The notes: a model not told the origin generated them from the letters alone. 64,000 nt of DNA from Streptomyces profundus (GCF_020740535.1 NZ_CP082362.1:4152501-4216500), one strand, 5' to 3'; positions 15,728-25,531 are shown, numbered from the stretch's first letter. Numbers and translations are program-made.

Positions 15728-18700
15728 TCACACGGACTCGCCGTCCTCGCATTCCAGGGCCGAACCCGGGGCCACGGTGCGCGGCGGCAGCGGGGGGCGC
15801 GCGCGATCCGGGATGCGCTGGTAGCCGGGCGGGCTGGCCGCCGGATGGCGCTCCAGCAGATCCAGCGCGACCCGCACCGCCGTGTCCAGGACGACGGACC
15901 GTCCCTCCGCCCAGTCCAGCGGGGTGCGCAGCGCCTCGATGTCCGGAGCGACGCCGTGGTTCTCCACGTCCCAGCCGTAGGCGTCGAACCAGGCAGCGTT
16001 CATCGGCACCGTGATCTCCGTGCCGTCCCCCAGCTTGTGCTCCCCCGTGATGCCGACCACCCCGCCCCACGTCCGGGAACCCACCACAGGGCCCAGACCC
16101 AGCAGCCGGAACGCGGCCGTGATCATGTCGCCGTCCGACGACGTGGCCTCGTCCGCCACCGCGACCACGGGACCGCGCGGCGCGTTCGACGTGTACGAGA
16201 CGGGCTGGGCGTTCCGCGTCAGATCCCAACCGAGGATGGTGCGGCTGAGCTTCTCCACCACCAACTCGCTGATGTTCCCGCCGGCGTTGCCCCGCACATC
16301 CACGATCAACGCCTCGCGGTCGAACTCCCGCCGCAGATCGCGGTTGAACTGCGCCCAACCCGAGCCGCCCATGTCCGGGATGTGCACATAGCCGCACCGC
16401 CCGCCGCTCAACTCCCGCACCAGCTCCCGACGGCGCGCCACCCAGTCCTGATAGCGCAACTGCCGGTCGTCGATCAGCGGCATCACCGCGACCCGCCGCT
16501 GCCGGCCCGACTCGTCGGCGAACGTCAACTCCACGCTGGTGCCGCCGGTGCCGGCGAGCAACGGCCACGGCCCGAGGGCCGGATCCACCGGCCGACCCCC
16601 GACATGCGTCAGCACCGCGCCCTCCCGCACCCCCGAACCCGCCAGCGGCGAATGGGCCTTGGGATCCGACGAGTCCCCGGGCAGCACCCGCGCCAACTGC
16701 CAGCCCGCGCCGTCCTTCGTCCGGGCGAAGTTGGCGCCCAGCAACCCCTGGGGCCGCTGGTAGTGCCACGGTCCCTCATTGAACCTGCCGGCACTGACAT
16801 ACGCGTGCGAGGTGCCCAACTCGCCCATCGTCTCGGTCAGCAGATCGGCGAACTCGTCGGGGCTCGCCACCCGGTCGACCAGCGGACGGTACAGGGCCAG
16901 CACCGCCTGCCAGTCGATACCGCACATCCCCGGATCCCAGAAGTAGTCCCTGACCAGCCGGCCCGCCTCCTCGAACGACTGCCGCCACTCGGCCGCCGGG
17001 TCGGCGACATGCACGATCCGCCGCAGATCGACGCGGACCGCGGCGTCGCTGTCGGTGCTGTCGGTCGCGGAGACCACCGACAGGTCGTTGTCCTCGCTGA
17101 CCACCAGCCGCGAACCGTCGCCGCTGGGCGCGAACCAGTCGACCCCTTCGACGAGTTCGCTGCGCTTGGCCTTCGCCAGATCGAAGTGCTCAAGCGACGG
17201 CTTGCCCGAGGTGTTGTCCGGATTGAGAAACGTCTCCCCCAGGGCACCGGAGATCGGCCAGCGCAGCCACACCAGGCCGCCGCCGCTCACCGGATGGAGC
17301 GACGAGTACTTGGAGGCCGCCACCGGGAACGGCGTCACCCGGCTGCCAAGCCCCTCGGCCTCCACCGTCACCCGCCCCTCGCCGCTGCCCGCGTCCGCGC
17401 CCTCGCCGCCGGCCTCGTCCGGATCGAGCCCCCCGGCGGCCGGCCGACCCTCCGGGGTGATCGCGAACGGCGACCTGGTCGCGGAGGAGAGCGGCACCAG
17501 ATACGGACGACACCCCAACGGGAACGACAGCCCACCGGTGTGCACGTCGTAGACCGGATCGAAGCCCCGCCAGGAGAGAAACGCGAGATACCGACCGTCC
17601 GAGGTGAAGACGGGCTCCTCGTCCTCGAACCGCCCGTCCGTCACCTCCAGCACCGTCGGCTCGTCGGCGGCGAACTCGGCGATGCGGATCTGCGTCAACG
17701 AACGCCCGATCCCGGGGTGCGCCCAGGCCAGCCACGCCGAATCGGGCGAGAACGCGAGATCCCGCACCGGGCCGTTCACCGACCGGGCCACTTCGACGAC
17801 CTCTGCGAGAACCGCCACATCGGCCCCCTCGGCGGGATCCTCGCCGACGCCGGCCTGACCGGCCGGACCAGCGGCTGCCTCGTCGGCGTCGGCCTCGGTC
17901 GCCTCCCCGGCAGGGGCTTCGGCGCGGCTGTCCCGCACCCTGGCGGCGACGCCGGCTCCCACCACGCCGGCGGAGGACCCACCCGCCGCCGCCCCTCCGC
18001 CGGCGACGGCGTCCGCCCCTCCGCCGGAGGCACCGGCCTCCGTCTCGCCGCCGGAGGCATCCGTCGCGTCGTCCGGGATGCGGATGGTGAGGAGGCGGCC
18101 GTCGTGGGTGGCGGCAGCCAGGGTCGTGCCGTCGGGGGTGGCGAGTAGTTCGCGTACCCGGCCCAGGGGGCCGGTCGCGAGGCGCAGCGGCTCGCGGCCA
18201 CCGCTGACGCGGGGGAGGTGGGCGATCTCCAGCGCGTCCTCGCCGTCCGCGTCCGTGACATACGCGATGCGGCCGGTGTCGCCCAGCATCTGCGGCAGGC
18301 GGACGCGGACCCCCGGCGCGTCGGTCAGCGCGCGGGCCGGTCCGTCGCGGTGGGTGAGCCAGTAGAGCCCGCCGCGCACGCAGATCGCGCTGGCCCGTCC
18401 CGTGGTGTCCACCGTGAGGGAGTCCACATGGGTGGCCGTGTGCAGCTGATAGGGGCGGCGTCCGTTGCGGGGCCCACCCAGGCGGACGGGCAGGCGGCGC
18501 GGGACCGACCCCGGGCCCAGGTCGTCCAGCAGCCACAGCTCGCCGGCGCACTGGTAGACCACCCGGTGGCCGTCGGTCGACGCGTGCCGGGCGTAGAACG
18601 CGTCGTGGTCGGTGTGCCGCCACAGCTGGGTGCCGTCGGGGCGGCAGGAGTAGACGTTGCCCACCCCCTCGTGGTCGGAGAGGAACGCGATGCGGTCACC

Positions 18701-19384
18701 GACAAACATCGGGCTGTTCAGCTGGCCGCCAAGATCCGCCAGAAGACGTTCCCCGTGGAGCCAGAGGCGGCCCGTGCCGCCGCCTCGGTAGCGCTTCCAG
18801 TCGGCCGGGTCATGGGAGGCGGCGCCGTTCAGCAGCAGGGTGCGGCGGTCCGCGCCGTGGCCGTGGACGGCGATGTCGGAGACCGGCCCCCAGGGCAGCT
18901 CGTCGCCCGGACCGCCGGCCGTCGGAACCGTGTAGGCGCGGGCGAAGTGCGAGAACGGCTGTTGGTGGGAGCCGATGGCCAGCACGCGGCTGCCGCCGGC
19001 GGCGTCGGGCGGGGTCCAGCCGCGCACCCGGGTGTCGTAGGAGGCCCAGTGCGTCAGCTGCCGCACGGGCCCGCCGTCCACCGGTGTGAGGTGGATCTCC
19101 GGGTCCAGGGTGCGCCAGCTGGTGAAGGCGATGTGCCCTCCGTCGGGAGAGAACCGAGGGGGACCCAACCGGGTACGATCGACGGTGAGTCGCCAGGCCC
19201 GGCCCTTCGCCGAGCGGCCTGGGCCTGCGGCGGGCAAGGGCGCCAGCCACAGATCGTCTTCGGCGACAAAGCACAACAGGTCACCGTGGAGATGCGGGAA
19301 TCTCAGGTACCCGTCCGGTTCCGCGGATGCGGAGTCCCGTCGCGGGTTCGGCGGTGCGTCAGATGAGTTCGGTTCGTCGCTCAC
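15728..19384 (-). CDS. tricorn protease homologue (S41 family), with beta-propellers
   Basis: A 1218-residue tricorn-type peptidase: two beta-propeller domains, a helical segment, a PDZ domain and a C-terminal S41 serine-protease domain. The catalytic histidine is H860 (ELGTSHAYV), the nucleophile S1082 or S1083 (DEATSSDGDM), and the acid E1141 (DVENHGVAPD). In archaea tricorn degrades peptides released by the proteasome; actinobacteria also have proteasomes. An unusual Ala/Gly/Glu-rich insertion of roughly 90 residues (from about base 17815 to 18060) interrupts the propeller region. The GTG start has GGAG only 2 nt away, so the exact start is uncertain. No signal peptide, hence cytoplasmic. 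Confidence 0.88.
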   Translation of the reverse strand: MSDEPNSSDAPPNPRRDSASAEPDGYLRFPHLHGDLLCFVAEDDLWLAPLPAAGPGRSAKGRAWRLTVDRTRLGPPRFSPDGGHIAFTSWRTLDPEIHLTPVDGGPVRQLTHWASYDTRVRGWTPPDAAGGSRVLAIGSHQQPFSHFARAYTVPTAGGPGDELPWGPVSDIAVHGHGADRRTLLLNGAASHDPADWKRYRGGGTGRLWLHGERLLADLGGQLNSPMFVGDRIAFLSDHEGVGNVYSCRPDGTQLWRHTDHDAFYARHASTDGHRVVYQCAGELWLLDDLGPGSVPRRLPVRLGGPRNGRRPYQLHTATHVDSLTVDTTGRASAICVRGGLYWLTHRDGPARALTDAPGVRVRLPQMLGDTGRIAYVTDADGEDALEIAHLPRVSGGREPLRLATGPLGRVRELLATPDGTTLAAATHDGRLLTIRIPDDATDASGGETEAGASGGGADAVAGGGAAAGGSSAGVVGAGVAARVRDSRAEAPAGEATEADADEAAAGPAGQAGVGEDPAEGADVAVLAEVVEVARSVNGPVRDLAFSPDSAWLAWAHPGIGRSLTQIRIAEFAADEPTVLEVTDGRFEDEEPVFTSDGRYLAFLSWRGFDPVYDVHTGGLSFPLGCRPYLVPLSSATRSPFAITPEGRPAAGGLDPDEAGGEGADAGSGEGRVTVEAEGLGSRVTPFPVAASKYSSLHPVSGGGLVWLRWPISGALGETFLNPDNTSGKPSLEHFDLAKAKRSELVEGVDWFAPSGDGSRLVVSEDNDLSVVSATDSTDSDAAVRVDLRRIVHVADPAAEWRQSFEEAGRLVRDYFWDPGMCGIDWQAVLALYRPLVDRVASPDEFADLLTETMGELGTSHAYVSAGRFNEGPWHYQRPQGLLGANFARTKDGAGWQLARVLPGDSSDPKAHSPLAGSGVREGAVLTHVGGRPVDPALGPWPLLAGTGGTSVELTFADESGRQRRVAVMPLIDDRQLRYQDWVARRRELVRELSGGRCGYVHIPDMGGSGWAQFNRDLRREFDREALIVDVRGNAGGNISELVVEKLSRTILGWDLTRNAQPVSYTSNAPRGPVVAVADEATSSDGDMITAAFRLLGLGPVVGSRTWGGVVGITGEHKLGDGTEITVPMNAAWFDAYGWDVENHGVAPDIEALRTPLDWAEGRSVVLDTAVRVALDLLERHPAASPPGYQRIPDRARPPLPPRTVAPGSALECEDGESV

Positions 19385-19439
19385 AGCTCCATGCTTCGGG
19401 TCACGGAAAGCAGCGGCAAGTCACAAAGCGGCACGAAAA

Positions 19440-19453
19440 GTGATTCGCATCAC
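19440..19453. promoter_or_regulatory. Crp-like palindrome between tricorn and MMPL genes
   Basis: GTGATTCGCATCAC (arms GTGAT/ATCAC, 4-bp spacer) fits the GTG-N8-CAC pattern of cAMP receptor protein sites. A related half-site, attcgaatcac, recurs near 19522. Either divergent gene could be the target. Confidence 0.45.
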
Positions 19454-19558
19454 AAGCGCTTCGTGGACTCATCCCCAATGGCCTGTGCCGCGTCTCGTGA
19501 CATGAGCTGACTCATCTGCTAATTCGAATCACGACACCCGGACAGGAGAACCTGCCCC

Positions 19559-21802
19559 GTGGCTACGTTCTTGTACAAACTCGGGCGCCTGAGCTTCCGA
19601 CGCCGCTGGTGGGTGGCGCTGGTCTGGCTGGCGCTCCTCGTCGGCGTCGGCGGCGCCGCCGCGACGGCGGGTACGCCCCCCACCGACGAATTCGCCCTGC
19701 CTGGGACGGAGTCCCAGGACGCCTTCGACCTGATGGAGGAGGAGTTCCCGCAGGCCGGCGCGGAGAACCTCGAATCCCAGGTCGTCTTCCAGGCTCCCGA
19801 GGGGGAGCGGCTGGACACGCCGGCCCACCAGGAGACCATCGACGACGTCCGCGGGCTGCTCGTGGACGGCGACCTGGTCGTGAACGTCACCGACCCGTTC
19901 GAGACGTCCTCCGTCAGTGAGGACGCCTCCACCGCCTACCTCACCGTGTCCTACGACGCGGCGTGGGGCGACATCACCCATGAGATGCGCCAGCAGCTGA
20001 TCGACGCGATGGAGACCGGCCGCGACGCCGGGCTCGCCGTCGAGGCCAGCGGCGAGGTCGCCATGGAGGAGATGGAGATGGGCGGCGGTGAGATCATCGG
20101 CATCGTGGTGGCCGCCATCGTGCTGGTCATCACCTTCGGTTCGCTGGTCGCCGCTGGTCTGCCGCTGCTGACCGCGCTGGTCGGCGTCGGCGTCGCCATG
20201 ATCGGTATCGCCGCGCTGAGCAGTACGCTCGGCCTCTCCGAGACCACCGGCATCCTCGCGATGATGATCGGCCTCGCGGTCGGCATCGACTACGCCCTGT
20301 TCATCGCCTCCCGCTATCGAGCGGAGCTGGTCGAGGGACACAACCAGGAGGAGGCCGCGGGCCGGGCCGTCGGCACCGCCGGGTCCGCCGTGGTGTTCGC
20401 CGGTCTCACGGTGGTCATCGCGCTGGCCGGCCTCGCCGTCGCGAACGTCCCGATCCTCACCAAGATGGGTCTCGCCGCCGCCGCGGCCGTGGTGATCGCG
20501 GTGTTCGTCGCGCTGACCCTGGTGCCGGCGGCGCTCGGCATGGTGGGCAAGCGGATCTTCGGCCGCAAGCTCCGTGCGCAGAACCCGGAGACCGGCGTTC
20601 CGGCCTCGCTGAACAAGGCGGGCAAGGACAACGGCGGCACCCGCTGGGCCAAGGCCGTGCTGAAGCGCCCAGGGCTGGTGCTGGCCGCGTCCGTCGTGGG
20701 CCTGGGCGTCCTGGCCATTCCGGTGGCGAGCATCGAGCAGGGCCTGCCGGACAACGGCACCCAGCCCGAGGACACCACCCTGCGGCAGTCCTACGACATG
20801 TTGAGCGAGGGCTTCGGTCCGGGCTTCAACGGTCCGCTGATGCTGGTCATCGACGCGACCGGCGGGGCGGACGTCGAGCAGGTCGCCGCCGATGTGACCG
20901 ACCGGCTCGGGGGCCTTGACGGCGTGGTCGCCACCGCGCCGCCGAACGTCAACCCGGACGGAACCGTCGCGACGGTGCTGGCGTTCCCCTCCACCGGCCC
21001 CTCGGACAGCGCGACGTCCGATCTGGTGCAGCACATCAGGGACGACGTCGCCGCGCAGGTGGAGAGCGACACCGGGGCGAAGGTGCTGGTCTCCGGCGTC
21101 ACGGCGGCCGGCATCGACTTCTCCAAGGTCATGTCCGACGCGCTGGTGCCCTACCTGACCCTGGTGGTCGGCCTCGCGTTCGTGCTGCTGGTGCTGGTGT
21201 TCCGCTCCATCCTGGTGCCGCTGAAGGCGGCGCTCGGCTTCCTGCTCTCAGTGCTCGCGGCGCTCGGCGCCGTGGTCGCCGTCTTCCAGTGGGGTTGGGC
21301 GGCCGACCTGATCGGCGTGCACGAGACCGGGCCGATCATGAGCCTGATGCCGATCTTCATGGTCGGTGTGATCTTCGGTCTGGCGATGGACTACGAGGTC
21401 TTCCTGGTCACGCGGATGCGCGAGGCGTATGTGCATGGCGAGGACGCCCGTCAGTCGGTCATCAGCGGTTTCAAGCTGAACGCCCGGGTGGTCACCGCCG
21501 CCGCGGTCATCATGATCAGCGTGTTCGCCGGCTTCGCGGTCACCAGCGACGAGGCCATGATCAAGATGATGGGCTTCGGCCTGGCCACCGCCGTGCTGCT
21601 GGACGCCTTCGTGGTCCGGATGACGATCGTGCCCGCGCTGCTGGGCCTGATCGGCGACCGTGCCTGGTGGCTGCCCAAGTGGCTGGATCGCATCCTGCCC
21701 AACGTGGATGTCGAGGGCGAGTCCCTTGAACGCTACCTGGAGGCCAATGGCAAAGGGCGCGACAGTGTGACGCGGGAGCGGGAGCCCGCTGGGGTCAGCT
21801 GA
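19559..21802 (+). CDS. MMPL family RND transporter
   Basis: A 747-residue RND-superfamily exporter of the MMPL type with about 12 membrane segments: one at the N-terminus, clusters at residues about 185-340 and 520-700, and two extracytoplasmic domains. Characteristic loops GLAVGIDYALFIASRYR and FGLAMDYEVFLVTRMRE are present. Such proteins export lipids or lipophilic metabolites. The GTG start has GGAG 12 nt upstream. No regulator is directly adjacent. A strong hairpin follows the gene. The substrate is unknown. Confidence 0.9.
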   Translation: MATFLYKLGRLSFRRRWWVALVWLALLVGVGGAAATAGTPPTDEFALPGTESQDAFDLMEEEFPQAGAENLESQVVFQAPEGERLDTPAHQETIDDVRGLLVDGDLVVNVTDPFETSSVSEDASTAYLTVSYDAAWGDITHEMRQQLIDAMETGRDAGLAVEASGEVAMEEMEMGGGEIIGIVVAAIVLVITFGSLVAAGLPLLTALVGVGVAMIGIAALSSTLGLSETTGILAMMIGLAVGIDYALFIASRYRAELVEGHNQEEAAGRAVGTAGSAVVFAGLTVVIALAGLAVANVPILTKMGLAAAAAVVIAVFVALTLVPAALGMVGKRIFGRKLRAQNPETGVPASLNKAGKDNGGTRWAKAVLKRPGLVLAASVVGLGVLAIPVASIEQGLPDNGTQPEDTTLRQSYDMLSEGFGPGFNGPLMLVIDATGGADVEQVAADVTDRLGGLDGVVATAPPNVNPDGTVATVLAFPSTGPSDSATSDLVQHIRDDVAAQVESDTGAKVLVSGVTAAGIDFSKVMSDALVPYLTLVVGLAFVLLVLVFRSILVPLKAALGFLLSVLAALGAVVAVFQWGWAADLIGVHETGPIMSLMPIFMVGVIFGLAMDYEVFLVTRMREAYVHGEDARQSVISGFKLNARVVTAAAVIMISVFAGFAVTSDEAMIKMMGFGLATAVLLDAFVVRMTIVPALLGLIGDRAWWLPKWLDRILPNVDVEGESLERYLEANGKGRDSVTREREPAGVS

Positions 21803-21869
21803 GCTGGAAGCGGCCCACGGGCCGTGGCACGACCCGGCTTTCGAGCCGCGACCGGGTGTCTTCAAGGAC

Positions 21870-21911
21870 GAGGCCCGGCGTCGGGACCCACGGGGTCCGG
21901 CGCCGGGCCTC
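21870..21911. terminator. hairpin terminator after the MMPL gene
   Basis: gaggcccggcg (21870-21880) pairs with cgccgggcctc (21901-21911), and an inner ggaccc/gggtcc pair extends the stem. Confidence 0.75.
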
Positions 21912-22067
21912 GGCCTGTCGGCCGGCCAACTCGCCTCATCGAGCACCCATGTGACGGTGTGTATCCCCTTCGTGCCGATCCGAGGGGGATTCTTTCGTCC
22001 CCACCGATTTGCGACTAGGATGCGACGCCTTGCGCAAAGTAGCCATATCGACAAGTCGGGAGGCCAG

Positions 22068-22877
22068 GTGCGACGCACATCAGGGGCGCGACGTGGGCCG
22101 TTGACACTGCTGGCGACCACACTGCTGGCGGCGGTGGCGCTCACGCCGCTGTCCGCGCCGAGCGCGGCGGCCGAGCCACGCGCCACGGGCGAGGCCGCGT
22201 GTGCACCGCGGGTGGCGGCCGACACCGAGCGGGGAGCGGACCAACTCCTGTCGCTGGTCGGTGGGTTGCGGGCCAAGGGGCACGACGACGCGGAGATCGA
22301 CGAGCGGCTGGCCGCGTTCGCCTGCCTCAGCCGGGTGGACCAGCCGGGGCCGGCCACCGAGATCCCGCCGGCGGACCAGGTGCAGGTGACCGCGCCCGCC
22401 GTCTACAGCATCGGCCAGGTCAACGGCAAGGAGCGCTGGGTGGCGTTCGCCGAGTGGGACTGGAGCAGCGTGCCCGGCCATCCGATGACCGGCAACCAGG
22501 CCGTGGCCACCTGGTTCGACACCGAGGTGAGCCCCGTTCTCCAGGTGGTCCACTACGCCGGTGACACCCCCGCGTTCCCCAACGTCAGCCGCGAGGACGC
22601 GGCGGATGTGAACGGCTGGGGCGTCGGCTTCCTGATGTGGCCCGAGAAGGCGGGCGGCGACATGAACGTGGCGACGGGCAGCCTGGCGCTGGTCTTCGAG
22701 GGCCAGGGAGCGTGCACCGACCTCACGGCGCGCAGTGCCTTCGCGCACACCTGGAACAACACCGGCATCAACGGGCTGACGGTGGGCGCGAGCGGTGTGA
22801 GCTATGACTGGACCGACCAGGTCGACCGCGCCCTGACCGTGAGCCAGCCGACGACGGTCCCCGGCATCTGTCCCTGA
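22068..22877 (+). CDS. secreted protein of unknown function
   Basis: A 269-residue protein with a clear signal peptide: basic start (MRRTSGARRG), hydrophobic core (LTLLATTLLAAVALTPL) and a likely cleavage after APSAAA. I do not recognise the mature domain. It contains four cysteines, a motif YSIGQVNGKERWVAFAEWDW, and ends TVPGICP. GGGAGG ends 4 nt before the GTG at 22068, which is preferred over an ATG at 22020 because only the shorter form places the signal peptide at the N-terminus. It is convergent with the PRPP synthetase paralogue. Confidence 0.65.
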   Translation: MRRTSGARRGPLTLLATTLLAAVALTPLSAPSAAAEPRATGEAACAPRVAADTERGADQLLSLVGGLRAKGHDDAEIDERLAAFACLSRVDQPGPATEIPPADQVQVTAPAVYSIGQVNGKERWVAFAEWDWSSVPGHPMTGNQAVATWFDTEVSPVLQVVHYAGDTPAFPNVSREDAADVNGWGVGFLMWPEKAGGDMNVATGSLALVFEGQGACTDLTARSAFAHTWNNTGINGLTVGASGVSYDWTDQVDRALTVSQPTTVPGICP

Positions 22878-22898
22878 CGCCCAGGCCGAAGCGGCGCG

Positions 22899-23840
22899 CT
22901 ACTGGTCGAAGAGGGCGCTGACCGACTCCCCGTTGTGGATCCGGCGCATCGCCTCGGCCAGTGCCGGGGCGATCGAGAGCACCCGCAGCTTCTCGGTGCG
23001 CTCCTCGGCCGGTATCGGCACCGTGTTGGTGCAGACGATCTCCAGCACGTCGGGCTCCGCGCTCAACCGGCCGAGGGCGCCCTGTGAGAACAGGCCGTGC
23101 GTGCACGCCACCCGGATCGTGCGGGCCTTCAACTCCCTGAGCTTGCCCAGCAGTTCCAGCACCGTGCTGCCCTTGGCGATCTCGTCGTCCAACACGATCA
23201 CATCCCGGCCGGCGACCTCGCCGATCACCGAGCTGATGGTGACCCGGTCGTCGCTGAACCGCTGCTTGGCGCCGGCGGCCACCGGAACGCCCAGCAGCCT
23301 GGCGAACGCCGCGGCCTCCTTGGCGTTGCCCAGATCGGGCGAGACGACCACCGCGTTGCTCAGATCCTGGCCCCTGAAGTGCGCCGCCAACTCCCGCAGC
23401 GCGTGCAGATGGTCGACCGGCACCGCGAAGAAGCCATGCACCTGCGGCGAGTGCAGCGTCAGCGCCAACACCCGGCTGGCCCCGGCCGTCACCATCAGAT
23501 CGGCGATCAGCCGGCCGCCGATGGAGATCCGGGGCGCGTCCTTCTTGTCCGAGCGGGCGTAGGCGTAGTGCGGCAGCACCACGGTGGTGCGGCCGGCCGA
23601 GGCGCCCCGCGCCGCGTCCAGCATCAGCAGCAGCTCGACGAGGTTCTCCTGCACCGGCTTGACCAGCGGCTGGATCAGGAAGACGTCGCGCTCCCGGCAG
23701 TTGGCCGCGAGCTGGACCTGGAGACAGTCATTGGCGAAACGATCCACCTTGCTGGGTAGGAGTGGTACCCCCAGATGCGCGCAGACCTCCTGGGCCAACT
23801 CCGGATGGGCGCTGCCGCTGAAGACCGCGATCTCGCGCAT
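22899..23840 (-). CDS. ribose-phosphate pyrophosphokinase paralogue
   Basis: A 313-residue PRPP synthetase homologue, second to the canonical one at 49684-50661. Overall fold motifs are kept (FSGSAHPELAQEV; LTLHSPQVHGFFAVPVDHLH with the conserved histidine). The PRPP-binding loop, however, reads VLDDEIAKGSTVLE instead of the usual VDDMIDTGGT, and the ATP-side loop is RSDKKDAPRISIG. Activity may be altered in regulation or substrate. GAGGGAG precedes the ATG by about 3-9 nt. It is followed upstream, on the same strand, by the penicillin-binding protein gene 71 bp away. Confidence 0.82.
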   Translation of the reverse strand: MREIAVFSGSAHPELAQEVCAHLGVPLLPSKVDRFANDCLQVQLAANCRERDVFLIQPLVKPVQENLVELLLMLDAARGASAGRTTVVLPHYAYARSDKKDAPRISIGGRLIADLMVTAGASRVLALTLHSPQVHGFFAVPVDHLHALRELAAHFRGQDLSNAVVVSPDLGNAKEAAAFARLLGVPVAAGAKQRFSDDRVTISSVIGEVAGRDVIVLDDEIAKGSTVLELLGKLRELKARTIRVACTHGLFSQGALGRLSAEPDVLEIVCTNTVPIPAEERTEKLRVLSIAPALAEAMRRIHNGESVSALFDQ

Positions 23841-23911
23841 GACTCCCTCTCTGGTCCCACGCCTGCCCAGGCGCGGGACCAGCGTACGAGCCGGCCCTGA
23901 CACGCGAGGAC

Positions 23912-25531
23912 TCAGGGGGCGGCGCGCAGCACGTCGGCCACCACGGGACCGGCGAACTCGCCCCCGTGCCCGGAGTCGGGAACCACGGCCGCCACCGCCA
24001 GATCGTCGCGGTAGCCGGTGAACCACGCGTTGGGCTTCTCCTGGCCGTCCACCTCGGCCGAGCCGGTCTTGGCGCCGATGTCGCCGCCAAGACCCGACAT
24101 CGCCTCGGCGGCCGTACCGGCAGTCGCGGTGTGCCGCATCAACCCACGCAGCTGCTCCGCCGCCGGCAACGGGCCTTCCGTGCCCACCAGTTGGCGCTCG
24201 GCGAAGTCGGTGGGCACCAGATACGGCTGGAGGAACGAGCCGTTCTTCACCGTTGCCGAGACCGAGGCCATGGTCAGCGGGTTCATCCGGACCGCGCCCT
24301 GCCCGATCAGCTGGGCGGCCATCTGCGCCTGGGACTCCGGCGGGATCCGGCCGTCCATCGAGGTGGCGCCCACCTGCCACTCCAGGCCGAGACCGAAGTA
24401 CTTCCGCGCGTGGTCCCCGAGGTCCTCGTCCGCCAGCTCGGGCGCCTGGCTGATGAAGGCCGTGTTGCAGGAGGCGGCGAAGCTGTCCGTGAACGTGCCG
24501 TTCTCGATCTCGAACTCGTTGAGGTTCTGGAACTCCCAACCGCCGTGCTCGAAGTACTGCGGGCACGGGTGCGCCGCGCCCGGATCGGCCAGGCCCTGCT
24601 CCATCAGCAGCGAGGCGGTGACGATCTTGAACGTGGAGCCGGGGGCGTAGCTGCCCTCCAGCGCTATGTCGGGCCCGTCGGACCGCGCGTTGGCCACCGC
24701 GAGGATCTCGCCGGTGCTGGGCCGCACGGCGACGACGGAGCCGCGCTCCGTCTCGGCGACCGCGGCCTCGGCGGCCTGCTGGATCGTCCGGTCCAGAGTG
24801 GTGGGCACCGTCCCGGCGACCGGCTCCGACAGCTCCAGCAGCACCTCGACCGGCTCGCCCTCGGCGTCCGTGATCCGCACCGCGCCGCCCGGGTCGCTGC
24901 CCGACGCCTCCGCGTACCGCTCGCGCAGCTCATCGAGCAGCGGCACCAGACCGGGGAACTCGTCGGCGGTCAACACCTCACCGTCGTTGGCCAGCACCTC
25001 GATGGGGGGCAACTCGCCCCCGGGGCCGATCTGGAGCGTCTGCCCCTCGGCGAGCGCCGGATGCAGCACGGCCGGCGCCCAGTCGACCACCGGAGTGCCG
25101 TCCTCGTCCCTGACCACGGTCAACAGGCTCTCGTAGGCGAAGGCGTGGATCTCCTCCTCGTGCGTGATCTCGGCCGCCACGTCGAACGGCACCGAGGCGT
25201 CGAGCGGCTCGGCGGCCGTTGTGGCGAGGGCGGTCACCGCGTCGTTCTCCGTCAGCGTCGCCAGGCCGAGGCGGGCCGCGTCCGGCTCGTCCGTCAACCG
25301 GCTCGCCGCCGCGGTGTCCCCGGCGGCCCACGCGTCCAGGAAGGCGCCGGCCGTGGCCGTCACCTCCTCGGCGCTGAGCGGCCCCTCGCCCTCGCTGTCC
25401 TCGCCCTCGGCGGCCGATCCCGAACCGCCGCCGTCCTCGTCGTCGTTGAACGCGTACGCGCCGAAGCCGACCACCGTGGCCACCGCCGCGCACACCCCGA
25501 CCACGACCGCGATCCGCTGCTTCCGATCCAT
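23912..25531 (-). CDS. penicillin-binding protein, class B transpeptidase with MecA_N-like domain
   Basis: A 539-residue transpeptidase for peptidoglycan cross-linking. It has an N-terminal membrane anchor (IAVVVGVCAAVATVVGFGAY), an acidic linker, an NTF2/MecA_N-like domain (residues about 55-165), a short dimerisation part and the penicillin-binding domain. The catalytic serine is S299 with K302 (GSTFK); SCN and KTGSAEVDG motifs follow. The MecA_N-type N-domain puts it near low-affinity or auxiliary PBPs rather than FtsI. No resistance regulator is adjacent. The ATG start has no strong ribosome site visible. Confidence 0.85.
   Translation of the reverse strand: MDRKQRIAVVVGVCAAVATVVGFGAYAFNDDEDGGGSGSAAEGEDSEGEGPLSAEEVTATAGAFLDAWAAGDTAAASRLTDEPDAARLGLATLTENDAVTALATTAAEPLDASVPFDVAAEITHEEEIHAFAYESLLTVVRDEDGTPVVDWAPAVLHPALAEGQTLQIGPGGELPPIEVLANDGEVLTADEFPGLVPLLDELRERYAEASGSDPGGAVRITDAEGEPVEVLLELSEPVAGTVPTTLDRTIQQAAEAAVAETERGSVVAVRPSTGEILAVANARSDGPDIALEGSYAPGSTFKIVTASLLMEQGLADPGAAHPCPQYFEHGGWEFQNLNEFEIENGTFTDSFAASCNTAFISQAPELADEDLGDHARKYFGLGLEWQVGATSMDGRIPPESQAQMAAQLIGQGAVRMNPLTMASVSATVKNGSFLQPYLVPTDFAERQLVGTEGPLPAAEQLRGLMRHTATAGTAAEAMSGLGGDIGAKTGSAEVDGQEKPNAWFTGYRDDLAVAAVVPDSGHGGEFAGPVVADVLRAAP

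Noticed and set aside
15653..18148. 831-codon open frame antisense to the tricorn gene
   Set aside because: Low-complexity His/Pro/Arg/Gln composition, no domain, and full overlap with the tricorn coding strand.
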